A program made the position numbers and the translations under genes. DNA of 64,000 bases from Apostichopus japonicus (lineage: Eukaryota > Echinodermata > Holothuroidea > Aspidochirotida > Stichopodidae): the NCBI RefSeq assembly GCF_037975245.1, contig NC_092580.1, positions 25,774,501-25,838,500 of the forward strand, in the 5' to 3' direction. Every line of letters starts with the position of its first letter. The stretch's first letter is position 1. Positions 1 to 10,657 of this stretch are shown here, piece by piece. The notes beneath the pieces are model-generated. The model was not told the origin of the DNA, did not search any database, and saw only the letters and a list, made by a program, of their open reading frames with translations.

Positions 1-477
1 ACGTCTGTAATGTACACGCCATAGGGAGATTTTGCGTGATAAGTATGATCATACTTCGTATTTCTTTTTGTATTATGCATATTCGCAATGGCTGAAACTC
101 CATGAGCACTTTATCGTTTCGTTCTTGAACAGAGGGAATGAAATGTAAAATTTTCTTATTAGTTAAATGAATTTAAGATATTAATGGATACAGTATCTGA
201 CATTCATTCGTGTTTACGAACAAATGGTAACGCCCTAAACTTACATAAGGAAAGGCAGATCGTTATGTACGACAATATGTACGATAAAATGTGTTAAAAC
301 ATCAAACATGAAATATTTACGAGCAGATGTTTAGAAATGACTTTTATTGCACATTTCAGGTTTATAATTACGTTTAAGTATAAACGATGTATTGTGGTGG
401 TTATGGTTGACTGAAACAATTTCTTGTCAGCTTCCGTTTATTGGTTTTTTTTTCTTTCTTGTAATGTGCTGTGTAAG
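1..477. other. Intronic sequence of gene A
   Basis: No exon with good splice sites is visible here. The stretch ends in a pyrimidine-rich run and a gtgtaag acceptor at 477, so it is most likely the 3' part of an intron whose upstream exons lie left of the window. The Ig and transmembrane exons seen in genes B and C have no counterpart here. Confidence 0.5.
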
Positions 478-3204
478 TCTGATCTGGAGTACAGTGGAGA
501 AGAGCTTTCTGAGCCCAAAGATTTGGAAGAGGTACTTTGTTTATTTTATTTATATATTTATCATCCACAAGGATAAAACACATTCCAATGATGCAATGTC
601 GTTCGGATCAATGTACAATGTTGTTTGATATGTATGCTTCCTGTTATGAATTATGTTAACTTGTTATACAGTAACATATATCTGATTTTTTTAAGGTTTG
701 CAGTACGTCTCTTTGTAACGCTTTAAAAAAAAAGTTGCAAGTAAAAATACATTTGTCTAATTTTAGATGGACTTCAGAAAAGCAATTTCTTCAGCCATCA
801 TTTTCATTGTTGACGGTCGGATGGTAAGAGTCTTGTTATTCAATCAAAATAATATCTCTAGGCAAGATGTTGATTAGTTGCACGCTGTTGGTGAGGTCGT
901 ATCGATGTATTAACACTGAGACAGTTTTCGTACTGAACAATAACCGATATCTTCATTGCAGCTTGATGTAGATACCTTGATGGATATTTTACGAAAAAGA
1001 TCCTTAAAGGGAAAGGTGAGATACAAATCATTCTTCATGAACTCATTTAATATTGATAAGCATCTTTCAGTATTAAAATAATACAAAATAAAAATTCCCA
1101 TTCGAATACATTTTAAAGTTCCCTTGTCATATTCAATTCATTTTCATATATTCTCATTCATATTCAATCGAATGTACTCTATGAGACCTAGGTTACCTCT
1201 TACCAAAACATCAATGTTTTGAGAGTTTGCTAAATAGATCATACTTTTCTATTTATTCCCTGTACCATCTGTGTTTTTGTTAACGTTGTTCATAGGTCAC
1301 TGGAATGCTACTAACTACTGTACTCTTTGATCTCCTAGAAAAGGAGAAGGTAAAGTATGTTTTTCTTGTTACCTTATTATCTCATCTCCCTACATGTAAT
1401 ATATAGCCAGATGAGATATTGTTCTTCATCCCACATCAAAACTGTGGGGAAGAGTGTGTGGGTGGGCGCGTAGGTGCGTGTGTGCGTGCGTGCGCGCGCG
1501 AGCAAAAACAGTGTGCAAATTAACCTTGGTGGGTAGGTGTCTGACCATGTAAACTCGAGTCTGCGTGATGTATTGAATCGTTGTCCAAAGCTTAGAGGTT
1601 AAAGGTCAATAAACTAAAAAATGTTTTTAGCCAATGTTTTGCTTGTCAACATGTAGGGAAAAGCCCTTAAACCACACGATACGAAGAGAATGATGAGACA
1701 AATTTTGAAACAGGACATATTTAGGTGTTTTGGATCGGATTCAAATATCAATTGAGGTCAAATTGGCTTAAATTGTGCGCATAAGCGTGTCGCGAACTCC
1801 TCCTACACCGTAATTCCGTTCAAGTTCATTCTGTTCGAACAAATGGAATACTTTTTAGCAAAATTGGGATACCAAGAGTAAAGTCAAGAAGGAGATGATA
1901 TCTGCAACTCCATAGATTGCCCTCTTGTATTCTCATTAAAAGCTGTGTTTGTCATCATTTTATATTTCAGTTGAAAAATTCATAACTTTTGCCACATATA
2001 TTGTTTACTTTGCAGATATTGCTAAACCGGTGCATATCAGAGTTAAAAACGTGTCTAGTGGCAAATCAGGTACGTTAAACCACCAAACACTCCCTTTAAA
2101 GTACACAAAAACAAATACCTCTACATTGTAAAAATGTTATCAGTTTGGTAATATATGAGTTAAGATTTCGTTCAATGAACAACAGTTTAAGGATTGTCAT
2201 TCCGTTATACGTCCCATATTATATGCGTCGAGTGTGAATCATGCTTTGCCTCTATATGTCGCACTTCATGTTAATCAGTTTAATATAAATAAAAATTAAT
2301 GTTAGCACCATATTAACGTGGTAGTTACATTAAATATAGTCCATGATAAACTATGAGACTATTGTGGTTATGGTTGATTCTTCTTTTTTCATTTAGCCTG
2401 ACATGCCTGTTGTGAACCCATATTTGTTACAAGAGTAATTGATTAAACAAGAATATCAATAGCGAAACACTGGTTAACCATAAACCAATTCTTATTGTTT
2501 TCTTCTTTCACCCTCAGATCTCTGCATCTGATTTTGTTCAATTTCTATCAGCTCTCGTCAACGATGAAAAGGTAAAATATTATTCCTTATCACATGTGCT
2601 TGCTACTATCATTTAATATGATGAAACTATTTAATATTCGGTATTCTGACATTACAAGTTATTTACTATCAAACTATAAGTGAAAACGTTTCACAATTTC
2701 TTTATTACACTTCTCATGTTTGTATTCTTGACTTTATAACTGAGACGCCGGATTACAGGGATCAAAAAGTTATAAGTCACTTGAAGTAAATTGTCTTCCA
2801 GGTTCATTCTCTCTTTGTAATTTCATATTTTATTCTGTTTGTTTTGGTCTTTGGAGAAGATGAATTTGAATGGAACAAACTTTATTAAGTACACGCTAAA
2901 CGTTAGCAAGAAAGCATTTTGTTATTTCTTCTGTATTCACTGTAAGATTATGTAATCGAATACGACTAAGAAGTACTTTCAACGTGATTTATGAAACAAT
3001 GCAATTTTATTAAAACAAAATTAATACAAACAATTTCAACCTTCTCATTCTTTCTCCTTTCCCCTTATTTTTACAAGTGAAGGGAGGGGGGATCAACCTT
3101 TGCCAATGCCGTTTATTTAGCTGCAATATCGACACATTGTATCTTTCTAGATAACAAAGGAACAATATGCAACTTTAATGTCAAGTCTGGTAAACGATAA
3201 ACAG
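478..3204 (+). CDS. Gene A tail exons 1-7 (non-repeated microexons)
   Basis: 478-531 SDLEYSGEELSEPKDLEE is acidic, like the juxtamembrane exon of genes B and C. Then follow 767-823 MDFRKAISSAIIFIVDGRM, 962-1015 LDVDTLMDILRKRSLKGK, 1296-1349 VTGMLLTTVLFDLLEKEK, 2016-2069 ILLNRCISELKTCLVANQ, 2518-2571 ISASDFVQFLSALVNDEK and 3151-3204 ITKEQYATLMSSLVNDKQ. All have pyrimidine-rich acceptors and GT donors (for example gtaaga, gtgaga, gtaaag). Lengths are 54 or 57 bp and all reading is in phase 0. The shared layout is a start of one hydrophobic residue plus polar residues, Phe or Leu at the centre, and a lysine-rich or acidic end. Confidence 0.7.
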
Positions 3205-6200
3205 GTGATTTGGTTACTTCTAGTACTTCCGTATAACTCTTTTAAAACATTATTTTGTTGGAAATTACATTGCAGTAAGCAAAAGTACTAACATGTACAT
3301 TGCAGTCTTGTGATTGATAAAATTGTACAGGCTAAAAGTATGCGTTACATGAGGGGCCATTCATGCAATGTTTTATGAGGAAGAATATAAGTTGTAACAA
3401 AATATACACATTCCGAACTTCTTGGGCAGGCACATATGAACAATAAATGACAATTAATTTGGCGAAATTAATAAGTTGTACATTAGGATGTCAATGTTTT
3501 GTACATTTTCTTTCGCAGGTGGATAAAGAAACCATCTTTAAGTTAACAATGTCCTTGCTAAAAGAAGACGTGGTAAGATACATCTTGCCATGTCTTAAAC
3601 TGATCATGTCAATGAATAAATCGTATTATAACGCTACAAGTCATAGTAACAATAATATATTTTCTTCCAATGGATATTGACCGTGGTTATAGTCGCATGC
3701 TTAACAGAAAAGGCTGAAAGTTTTCTGCAACTTTAAGATAGAGGCATATCCTGACAGATTTTTGTATAGCGTAAACAAACCAAAGATGCAAGGAAAGCTA
3801 ATATTGCAACAAATATTTGATATATGAACTACAAAGCAAGCATAAAGCATAAAAGCAAGCACAAATTAGTCAACATCTAGATGGTGTCCTGAAATGGAAA
3901 CGTAAAAAGCAATTCAGTCCGACAAAAGGGTGATGTCATTCACGACAATACACTAACTTTTGTTTTGTTTTTATTGTTTTCCCTGCACGGACTCAATTCA
4001 AAATTGAAAACACCAATAAAGAACAGATATCAATAATATATAAACAATGTAAAGTTTAGTTTCCTGAACCTTTAAGCTATACGAAATTCATTGAAATATC
4101 ACTATGTTGTACATTGTAGTTGACAGTTGGGAAAAAAGAAGCCTTCTTGACATTCACAATGTCTCTGCTAAAAGAAGGTTTGGTAAGATATATCTACATA
4201 TTGAAATTGATCAGGTCAACAAACGAAAAGTATCAGGTCATGGTAAACAATAATATATTTTCTTCAAAGGGATATTGACCGTGGTTATAGTCGCGTGCTT
4301 CACAGTTTTGCCGAAAGCTTTCTGAAACATTAGTTTAACAGATTCTCCCGACATGTTTCTAATAACGAATCCTAAATCAAATATGTAAGGAATGCATATA
4401 TTGAAAAAAAAGGTGATTATATGAACTTAACAGCAAGCAAAAGAAACAGATTATTCCACAAATAGATTGCATGACGAGATTTTAAAATCAATTTAGTCCA
4501 TTGCGACACAAGGTGTGATGTCATACAGGGATATTAAACTAAACTGTTTTTCTTCTTTGCATTGTTTTCCCTGCACAGAATCAATTCACAGTTGAAAACA
4601 ATGTTTTCTTTTCTAACCCAAAAAATAATAATGATCAATGAAAAATGAAGACATTGTGAAGCTCAGTTTCCTGAACCGTTAAACTACGAAAATCATAAAT
4701 TGTGCATTTGATTGTCAAGATGTTGTACATTGTATTTGGCAGGTGGATAAAGAATCCTTCTTGGCATTCACAATGTCCCTGCTAAAAGAAGACTTGGTAA
4801 GATATATGTTGTCATGTCTTATACTGATCAGGTCGATGAACGAAAGATATCATAAAGCTACAAGTCATTGTAAACAATAATATATTTTCTTTTAAGGGAT
4901 ATTGACCGGTGTTATAGTTTCATACTTAACAACGAAGCCGAAAGTGTTCTGCATCTTTAAGGTAAAAGCTTCTGCTGACAGATTTCAAATCGCGACAAAA
5001 ATCAAAGATGCAAGGAAGGTTATTATTGAAACAACAGGGTCATAATATAACCTTAACAAAATGCAAAAGAAATATATAAGATTACATCTCGATTGTATCC
5101 AGAGATGGACATTTAAAATCAATGCAGTACATTGTGACAGAAAGTGTGATGTCATACACGGAAAATACACTTAAACTGTTTGATGTTTCTTCTTTTGTAC
5201 ATCGTTTTCCTTGCACGGACTCAATTCACGGTTGAAACTATTGCTTTCCTGTCTACAAAAATAATAAAGATCAATTAACTATAAACACTGCGGAGTTTAG
5301 TTTGCTTAACCGATAAACTAAGAAAGTCATAAATGATATATTGAAATGTTAATATGTCTCAACATTGTATTTGGCAGGTGGATAAAGAATCCTTCTTTAC
5401 GTTCATGATGTCTCTGCAGAAAGAAGACTTGGTAAGATATTTATCGTTGTGTCTTAAACTGATCAGGTCAATCAACGAAACGTATCATAAAGATATAGGT
5501 CATGATAACAATAATATATTTTCTACAAAGTTTGGTATCGCCAACAAATTCAAACATGTTACGAAGGTTAATATTGAACTAATAGGGTCATAATATGACC
5601 TACAAAACAAGCAAAATAATCAGATTATTCCACATCTAGATTGTGTAACGAAATGGTAAGTTTTAGAACAATTCAGTCCATTGTGACACAAGGTGTTATG
5701 TCATACACGGAGAGTACACTAAACTGTTTTCGTGTTTTATTGTTATCATTATTTTCCTTGCAAATACTCAATTCACAGTTGTAAACATTGGCTTGTTTTT
5801 TATTGTAAAAAATAATGATCAATAAAATATACATCAATCATATATAAACAATGTTCAGTTCAGTTTCCTTGACCGTTAAACTACGAAAATCATAAATTGT
5901 GCATTTGATTGTCAAGATGTTGTACATTGTATTTGACAGGTGGATAAAGAATCCTTCTTGACGTTCACAATGTCCCTGCTAAAAGAAGACTTGGTAAGAT
6001 ATATATCGTCATGTCTTATACTGATCAGGTCGATGAACGACAGATATCATAGAGCTACAAGTCATTGTAAACAAAAATGTATTTTCTTCAAAGGGATATT
6101 GACCGTGGCTATAGTTTCATAATTAACAACGAAGCCGAAAGTGTTCTGCATCTTTAAGGTAAAAGCTTCGCTTGACAGATTTCAAATCGCGACAAAAGTC

Positions 6201-8534
6201 AAAGATGCAAGGAAGGTTATTATTGAAACAACAGGGTCATAATATAACCTTAACAAAATGCAAAAGAAATATATTAGTTTACATCTCGATTGTCTCCAGA
6301 GATGGACATTTTAAAATCAATGCAGTACATTGTGACAGAAGGTGTGATGTCATACACGGAAAATACACTTAAACTGTTTGATGTTTCTCCTTTTGTACAT
6401 CGTTTTCCTTGCACGGACTCAATTCACGGTTGAAACTATTGCTTTCCTGTCTACAAAAATAATAAAGATCAATTAACTATAAACACTGCGGAGTTTAGTT
6501 TGCTTAACCGATAAACTAAGAAAGTCATAAATGATATGTTGAAATGTTAATATGTTTCAACATTGTATTTGGCAGGTGGATAAAGAATCCTTCTTTACGT
6601 TCATGATGTCTCTGCAGAAAGAAGACTTGGTAAGATATTAATCGTTGTGTCTTAAACTGATCAGGTCAATTAACGAAACGTATCATAAAGATATAGGTCA
6701 TGATAACAATAATATATTTTCTACAAAGTTTGGTATCGCCAACAAATTCAAACATGTTACGAAGGTTAATATTGAACTAATAGGGTCATAATATGACCTA
6801 CAAAACAAACAAAATAATCAGATTATTCCACATCTAGATTGTGTAACGAAATGGTAAGTTTTAAAACAATTCAGTCCATTGTGACACAAGGTGTTATGTC
6901 ATACACGGAAAGTACACTCAACTGTTTTCGTGTTTTATTGTTATTATTATTTTCCTTGCAAGTACTCAATTCACAGCTGAAAACATTGGCTTGTTTGTTG
7001 TTGTAAAAAATAATGATCAATAAAATATAATATTTGTAAAATTCAGTTTCCTTAACCGTTAAACTACGAAAATCATCAATTGTGCATTGAAATGTCGATA
7101 TGTTGAACATTGTATTTGGCAGGTGGATAAAGAATCCTTCTTGGCGTTCACAATGTCCCTGCTAAAAGAAGACTTGGTAAGATATATCTCGTCATGTCGG
7201 AAAGTGATCAAGTCAGTGAACGAAATGTACCATAAAGCTATAAGTCATGGTAAACAATCATCTATTTTCTTCAAAGAGATATTGACCGTGGGTATAATCG
7301 TTTGCTTAACAACATTGGTGAAAGTTATCAAATATGTGTTTTTCTTTACAGAAAATATGTTATTGGTGATAGGATTTTTCCTATCGTTTGTATCAAAGGG
7401 GTACCACATTATTCCCCTTTGTCGAAAGTTTACTGCAGGGTTTTGGTACTGCCCGACTGTTGCTGTTGTCGGAAATTCGATATAAGTATTTTGTATCCAA
7501 ATACTATTGAGAACACAGTCAACCTTTTGATTGTTTAAGTCAGATAGCAAATCGACATTTCCAGATAGATAAATGTCGACATTCCAGGCAAGGCGCCGAC
7601 ATTCATGCACTCATACACTCATACTTGAATTGGTGGTGATTACCTTTGCTGATCCTTTCACTTTCTTTGTACTTGATGAGTAACAATACTTGCAATATGG
7701 GTTTCCTTTACGATTGTTTGACTGGAGCTTGCGATAAACCAACGATAGAAGTAAGCACGGAATTATGTCAGCTCCACGGTGCACAATGTAACTTTTACTC
7801 TTATTTCGCCCTTTAGATCGACGAATCGACAGCGTTGCCGATCATACAATCTATAATTGACAAATTTAAGGTAAGGTGGAACTATGATTACACAAAAAAT
7901 ATATTCATTATGACATTTGTTTTAACCCTAAATCATTGCCAATATACTATCATGTATACATGTGGTAGATAACTGTTTCAGCGATTTGTGATATAAAGCA
8001 AACGTTATATTGCATCTTTTCGTGTTATTGACCGTCAGATAACCAAGAAAGATATGGCTAATATTACAGATGTCGTAGACGTAAGTACTCACACTTTTTG
8101 CATTTTCGTCATTTATAATTAGGCAGCTAAGAATGCTAGGTCTCTATTGCTAAATAACATATAATTAGCTTTTAAGCGTAATATAGAACAGTCTTCCTTA
8201 TTAGGGTTGCCCGCCAAATTCAGCTGAAGAGAAAGAGAATCAATATAAATGAATGTAAGTAATTATAACATGACGAAACATAATAAATAACTTTGTTTTG
8301 TGTTGCTCTCTTACAGAAGAAACTTTATAAGAAAATGAAGGTGAGTAAGTTAAATTTTGTAAAACATGGTTTAATATTGCACTTAAGAATATTACTTAGG
8401 TGATTCAAAAGTCACATTGGTTCTTTATATTGTAAGAAAAAGCTAAATGTTATTATAATTGTATTGTAACTATAATAATTGATCTAAATAATTTCTTTTT
8501 TCTCCAGTTTCATTCCGATAAAGGTGACAAGTAG
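478..8534 (+). CDS. Gene A: 3' part of an Ig-receptor paralogue, microexon-encoded cytoplasmic tail
   Basis: Spliced coding region made of 18 short exons, each bounded by AG and GT and each in phase 0: 478-531, 767-823, 962-1015, 1296-1349, 2016-2069, 2518-2571, 3151-3204, 3519-3572, 4120-4182, 4743-4796, 5378-5431, 5940-5993, 6576-6629, 7123-7176, 7817-7870, 8039-8080, 8317-8340 and 8508-8534 (stop). Most are 54 bp, or 18 residues, with a pattern of hydrophobic residues suited to an amphipathic helix. The N-terminal exons lie outside the window. Membership of the receptor family is inferred from matching tail exons in genes B and C, which follow a transmembrane exon there. No catalytic motif, ITIM or ITAM is visible. 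Function is unknown. Confidence 0.72.
1453..1501. repeat. GT/GC-rich low-complexity tract in intron
   Basis: Alternating purine-pyrimidine run (GTGTGGGTGGGCGCG...GCGCGCGCG) in the 1350-2015 intron of gene A. Such alternating sequence can adopt Z-DNA. No function is claimed. Confidence 0.6.
3519..7176 (+). repeat. Tandem array of seven near-identical 18-aa exons with their introns (gene A)
   Basis: Copies lie at 3519-3572 (VDKETIFKLTMSLLKEDV), 4120-4182 (diverged, 63 bp), 4743-4796 (VDKESFLAFTMSLLKEDL), 5378-5431 (VDKESFFTFMMSLQKEDL), 5940-5993 (VDKESFLTFTMSLLKEDL), 6576-6629 (same peptide as 5378) and 7123-7176 (VDKESFLAFTMSLLKEDL). Spacing is about 600 bp. The flanking introns are also alike, including the shared block near 4980-5170 and 6178-6370 and another near 5510-5800 and 6710-7000. 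Copies 4743 and 5378 are repeated by 5940 and 6576 at an offset of about 1.2 kb, so the latest event duplicated a two-exon unit. All copies keep AG and GTAAGA sites and an open phase-0 frame, so they look usable rather than decayed. Confidence 0.85.
4120..4182 (+). CDS. Variant copy of the VDKES exon with shifted acceptor (gene A)
   Basis: This copy has a two-base insertion relative to its siblings, so the usual AG at 4124-4126 would put a stop (TGA) in frame. An AG seven bases upstream (4118-4119) gives a 63-bp, 21-codon exon that restores the frame. It starts LTVGKKEAFL and ends in MSLLKEGL before a gtaaga donor. It may be a compensated exon or a decaying one. Confidence 0.5.
7817..8534 (+). 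CDS. Gene A 3' end exons with stop codon
   Basis: 7817-7870 encodes IDESTALPIIQSIIDKFK and 8039-8080 encodes ITKKDMANITDVVD (42 bp). These match in order and length the 54-42 pair near the end of gene B (VLDSGAEAFFSEVIKKFK, LTSNDLETMLEKLQ). 8317-8340 encodes KKLYKKMK, similar to the basic start of gene B's last exon (IKKSFKKPK). 8508-8534 encodes FHSDKGDK followed by TAG. The long acidic C-terminus of gene B is absent, so gene A ends in a short basic tail. An extra exon candidate lies between 8080 and 8317 and is listed separately. Confidence 0.65.
8205..8254 (+). other. Candidate stop-containing alternative exon (gene A)
   Basis: A good acceptor (cttccttattag) and a strong donor (gtaagt at 8255) bracket 50 bp. 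Read in phase 0 it encodes GCPPNSAEEKENQYK and then TGA. By position and by its Pro-Glu-rich content it corresponds to the 42-bp exon VPEEEKVAIITNKK of gene B (42618-42659). Including it would end the protein before the basic tail. Skipping it joins 8080 to 8317 in frame. Confidence 0.4.
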
Positions 8535-8939
8535 ATCTTAAAATTAAGTAAGTCTACTTGCCTATTTTGTTCAGTACATTATAAAGCATCGATATATTAC
8601 AATCATAACAATGACCTTCAGCCTGTAATCATCCATTCTAACAGCAACAAGTCATATACATGTTAAAGTAGTATCTTAATAATGATGTATTGCTATGCAA
8701 TGCAAGCACCGACAATGACGGACGTACAAAATTTCAATAGACAAAGTTGAAAAAATTAATTAGTAGTAAACATTGATTTAAAAAGTTAATCGAGGGAAAC
8801 AGGCATACAATGGAAATGTGTGATGGCCAGAATACACTTGCTATGCAAATACAAATGGATCATAAAACTTGACCATACTCCCAACTCTGGTGGACATCAT
8901 ATATTGCCTAAATGTTTAACGTAAACTTAATATTTTTGA

Positions 8940-8945
8940 AATAAA
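8940..8945 (+). promoter_or_regulatory. Possible polyadenylation signal of gene A
   Basis: AATAAA about 400 bp after the stop at 8534. This is one of several AT-rich matches in the region, so the assignment is weak. Confidence 0.25.
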
Positions 8946-9269
8946 TATAAAATCATTTTTCTTTATCATAAATATAGCAAATGAACCCAAATTTGCTTGC
9001 GAAGAAGGGAATTCTACACTGGTACAACTTTAGATCCTACAGATCGATGCATTGGATATAGTAGCGGATGATGCCCTCAGGATCTGCATCGCAACGATTT
9101 ATCATTTCCTCCGAGTAACTATTTTTAGTATTAAGATTCTGCAAATACGAAGATGATTATTGCGTGCAGAATTGTGTAATTTGTTCTGTATTCACCCTAC
9201 AATATGATCGTCATGATAAGCATATATTAATAAGCATCATAAAAAGGTACTACTGAATATTATACTTTA

Positions 9270-10657
9270 ATAGTTGTACAGTAACTTTAATTCTTTTATC
9301 ATCTCCGTTTTTCAGAGAATCAGATCTTTACGTTTTTAAATATTATAGTATGTCATGAAATATTTCATTTTGAAAAATAAGGTACTAAACGATTATAGAT
9401 GATATAACGAACTTCGATGAATTCCAAAGTGACTATTATTTCCGTGGAAATCCAGAGCTAAACCGTCCTCCCTGGATTTTGAATGACAGTATGGTGGGAA
9501 CAAAAACAGCGATCAGCACATTATCTATTATCTGAGTTGCCAGTTGGAGGCGACAAGGTCATTTCTTAACTTCTCCTTTATGTATTGTGTTAATGTATGC
9601 TAATTTAATTTTGATCATCAATTGAAAAATATTGGTTGCAATACACACTGCTGGCTCTTTGTGAATAACCTTCAATCATTCGTTATCGATTGTTATATGT
9701 CGCCATACTCACTTTAAGCAAACTTTATGAACGAAGAATTATTACTAGATTAAATGTACTTTGTTCATGAGTTATTTAAGCTCTACCTGTTGTTAACCAT
9801 TGTATGCAAAAGCATAAACAGCATAATAAAAGTTGCACAAGTGTAATAATTTAATGAAATACGATCTGCTGTTGAGTATGTGATAAATTGAAACGAACTA
9901 GATGTATCCATGATATTTACAACCCAACTGTGTTTACCGCAACGATAATTTATATACGATATTTAAGTAGTTTTCAGTTTATAGTTTGAAATCAAAGTTC
10001 AAGTGTTAATAATCTCCTAATCTGCATGTATTCTATCAATTATTCTATTTTAGTATTCGATGTTCCTATCGTTTGTAATACAACAAATAAGAAGTTGTTT
10101 GTGTAAGTCGTGATCAAACTATTATAGGTGAGCAACGTTCATGAACATGCTCTACTGTCTAGACGGTTTTAAAGTTTCATATACTTAGTTAGACTTGTAA
10201 TATAACAACTTAATTTATGCAAATCAATTTATTTGTTAACATTTGATGCAGTTAGACAAATCTCATCCAATGGAAAATAGTGCAGACACTTTTTTTTATA
10301 GCGCTGTCGCGTTGTCATGCAGCTGTATGATAATAAAGTGCATTCATTTTGTACACATTCATGTTTCCAACTGTTTTTTCTAAATTAAATTGAACCTTTG
10401 TGAAATAAGCAAACTTATAATATTAATGGTTTTATAAAGCAGATTCTGCTGTTGAAAACAAATGTGCTTGGTATTTGAGCAACTCGTGTAGATACATGCA
10501 ATCGTCACGCGACATGTCTGTAATCGTCATAGTGTAAACTGTAACCGCACATACCCTTTACCTTTTATTTTTAAAATATTCACACACAGTAACGACGCTC
10601 AATGAAAAATTTGGCTTATACAAACCCATACTCTAAGGACCATTCCATTTCGAACAG
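9270..10657. repeat. Diverged duplicated non-coding block, copy 1
   Basis: Colinear similarity to 13240-14566. Shared stretches include the sequence around gttgccagttggagg (about 9535 and 13525), tgtcgccatactcac (about 9697 and 13693), aagttcaagtgttaata (about 9995 and 14177), caatggaaaata (about 10268 and 14432) and cattccatttcgaacag (10641 and 14550). No convincing coding exon is present. It may be duplicated 3' flank of gene A or an old repeat. Confidence 0.65.

Noticed and set aside
3519-7176. Regularly spaced repeats as a CRISPR array
   Set aside because: The repeats are 54-bp coding exons with splice sites and about 550-bp similar introns in a eukaryotic gene, not short repeats with unique spacers.
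7087-7485. Open frame of 132 codons in gene A
   Set aside because: It is the 54-bp exon 7123-7176 read through its donor into the intron. The frame after 7176 has no family resemblance.
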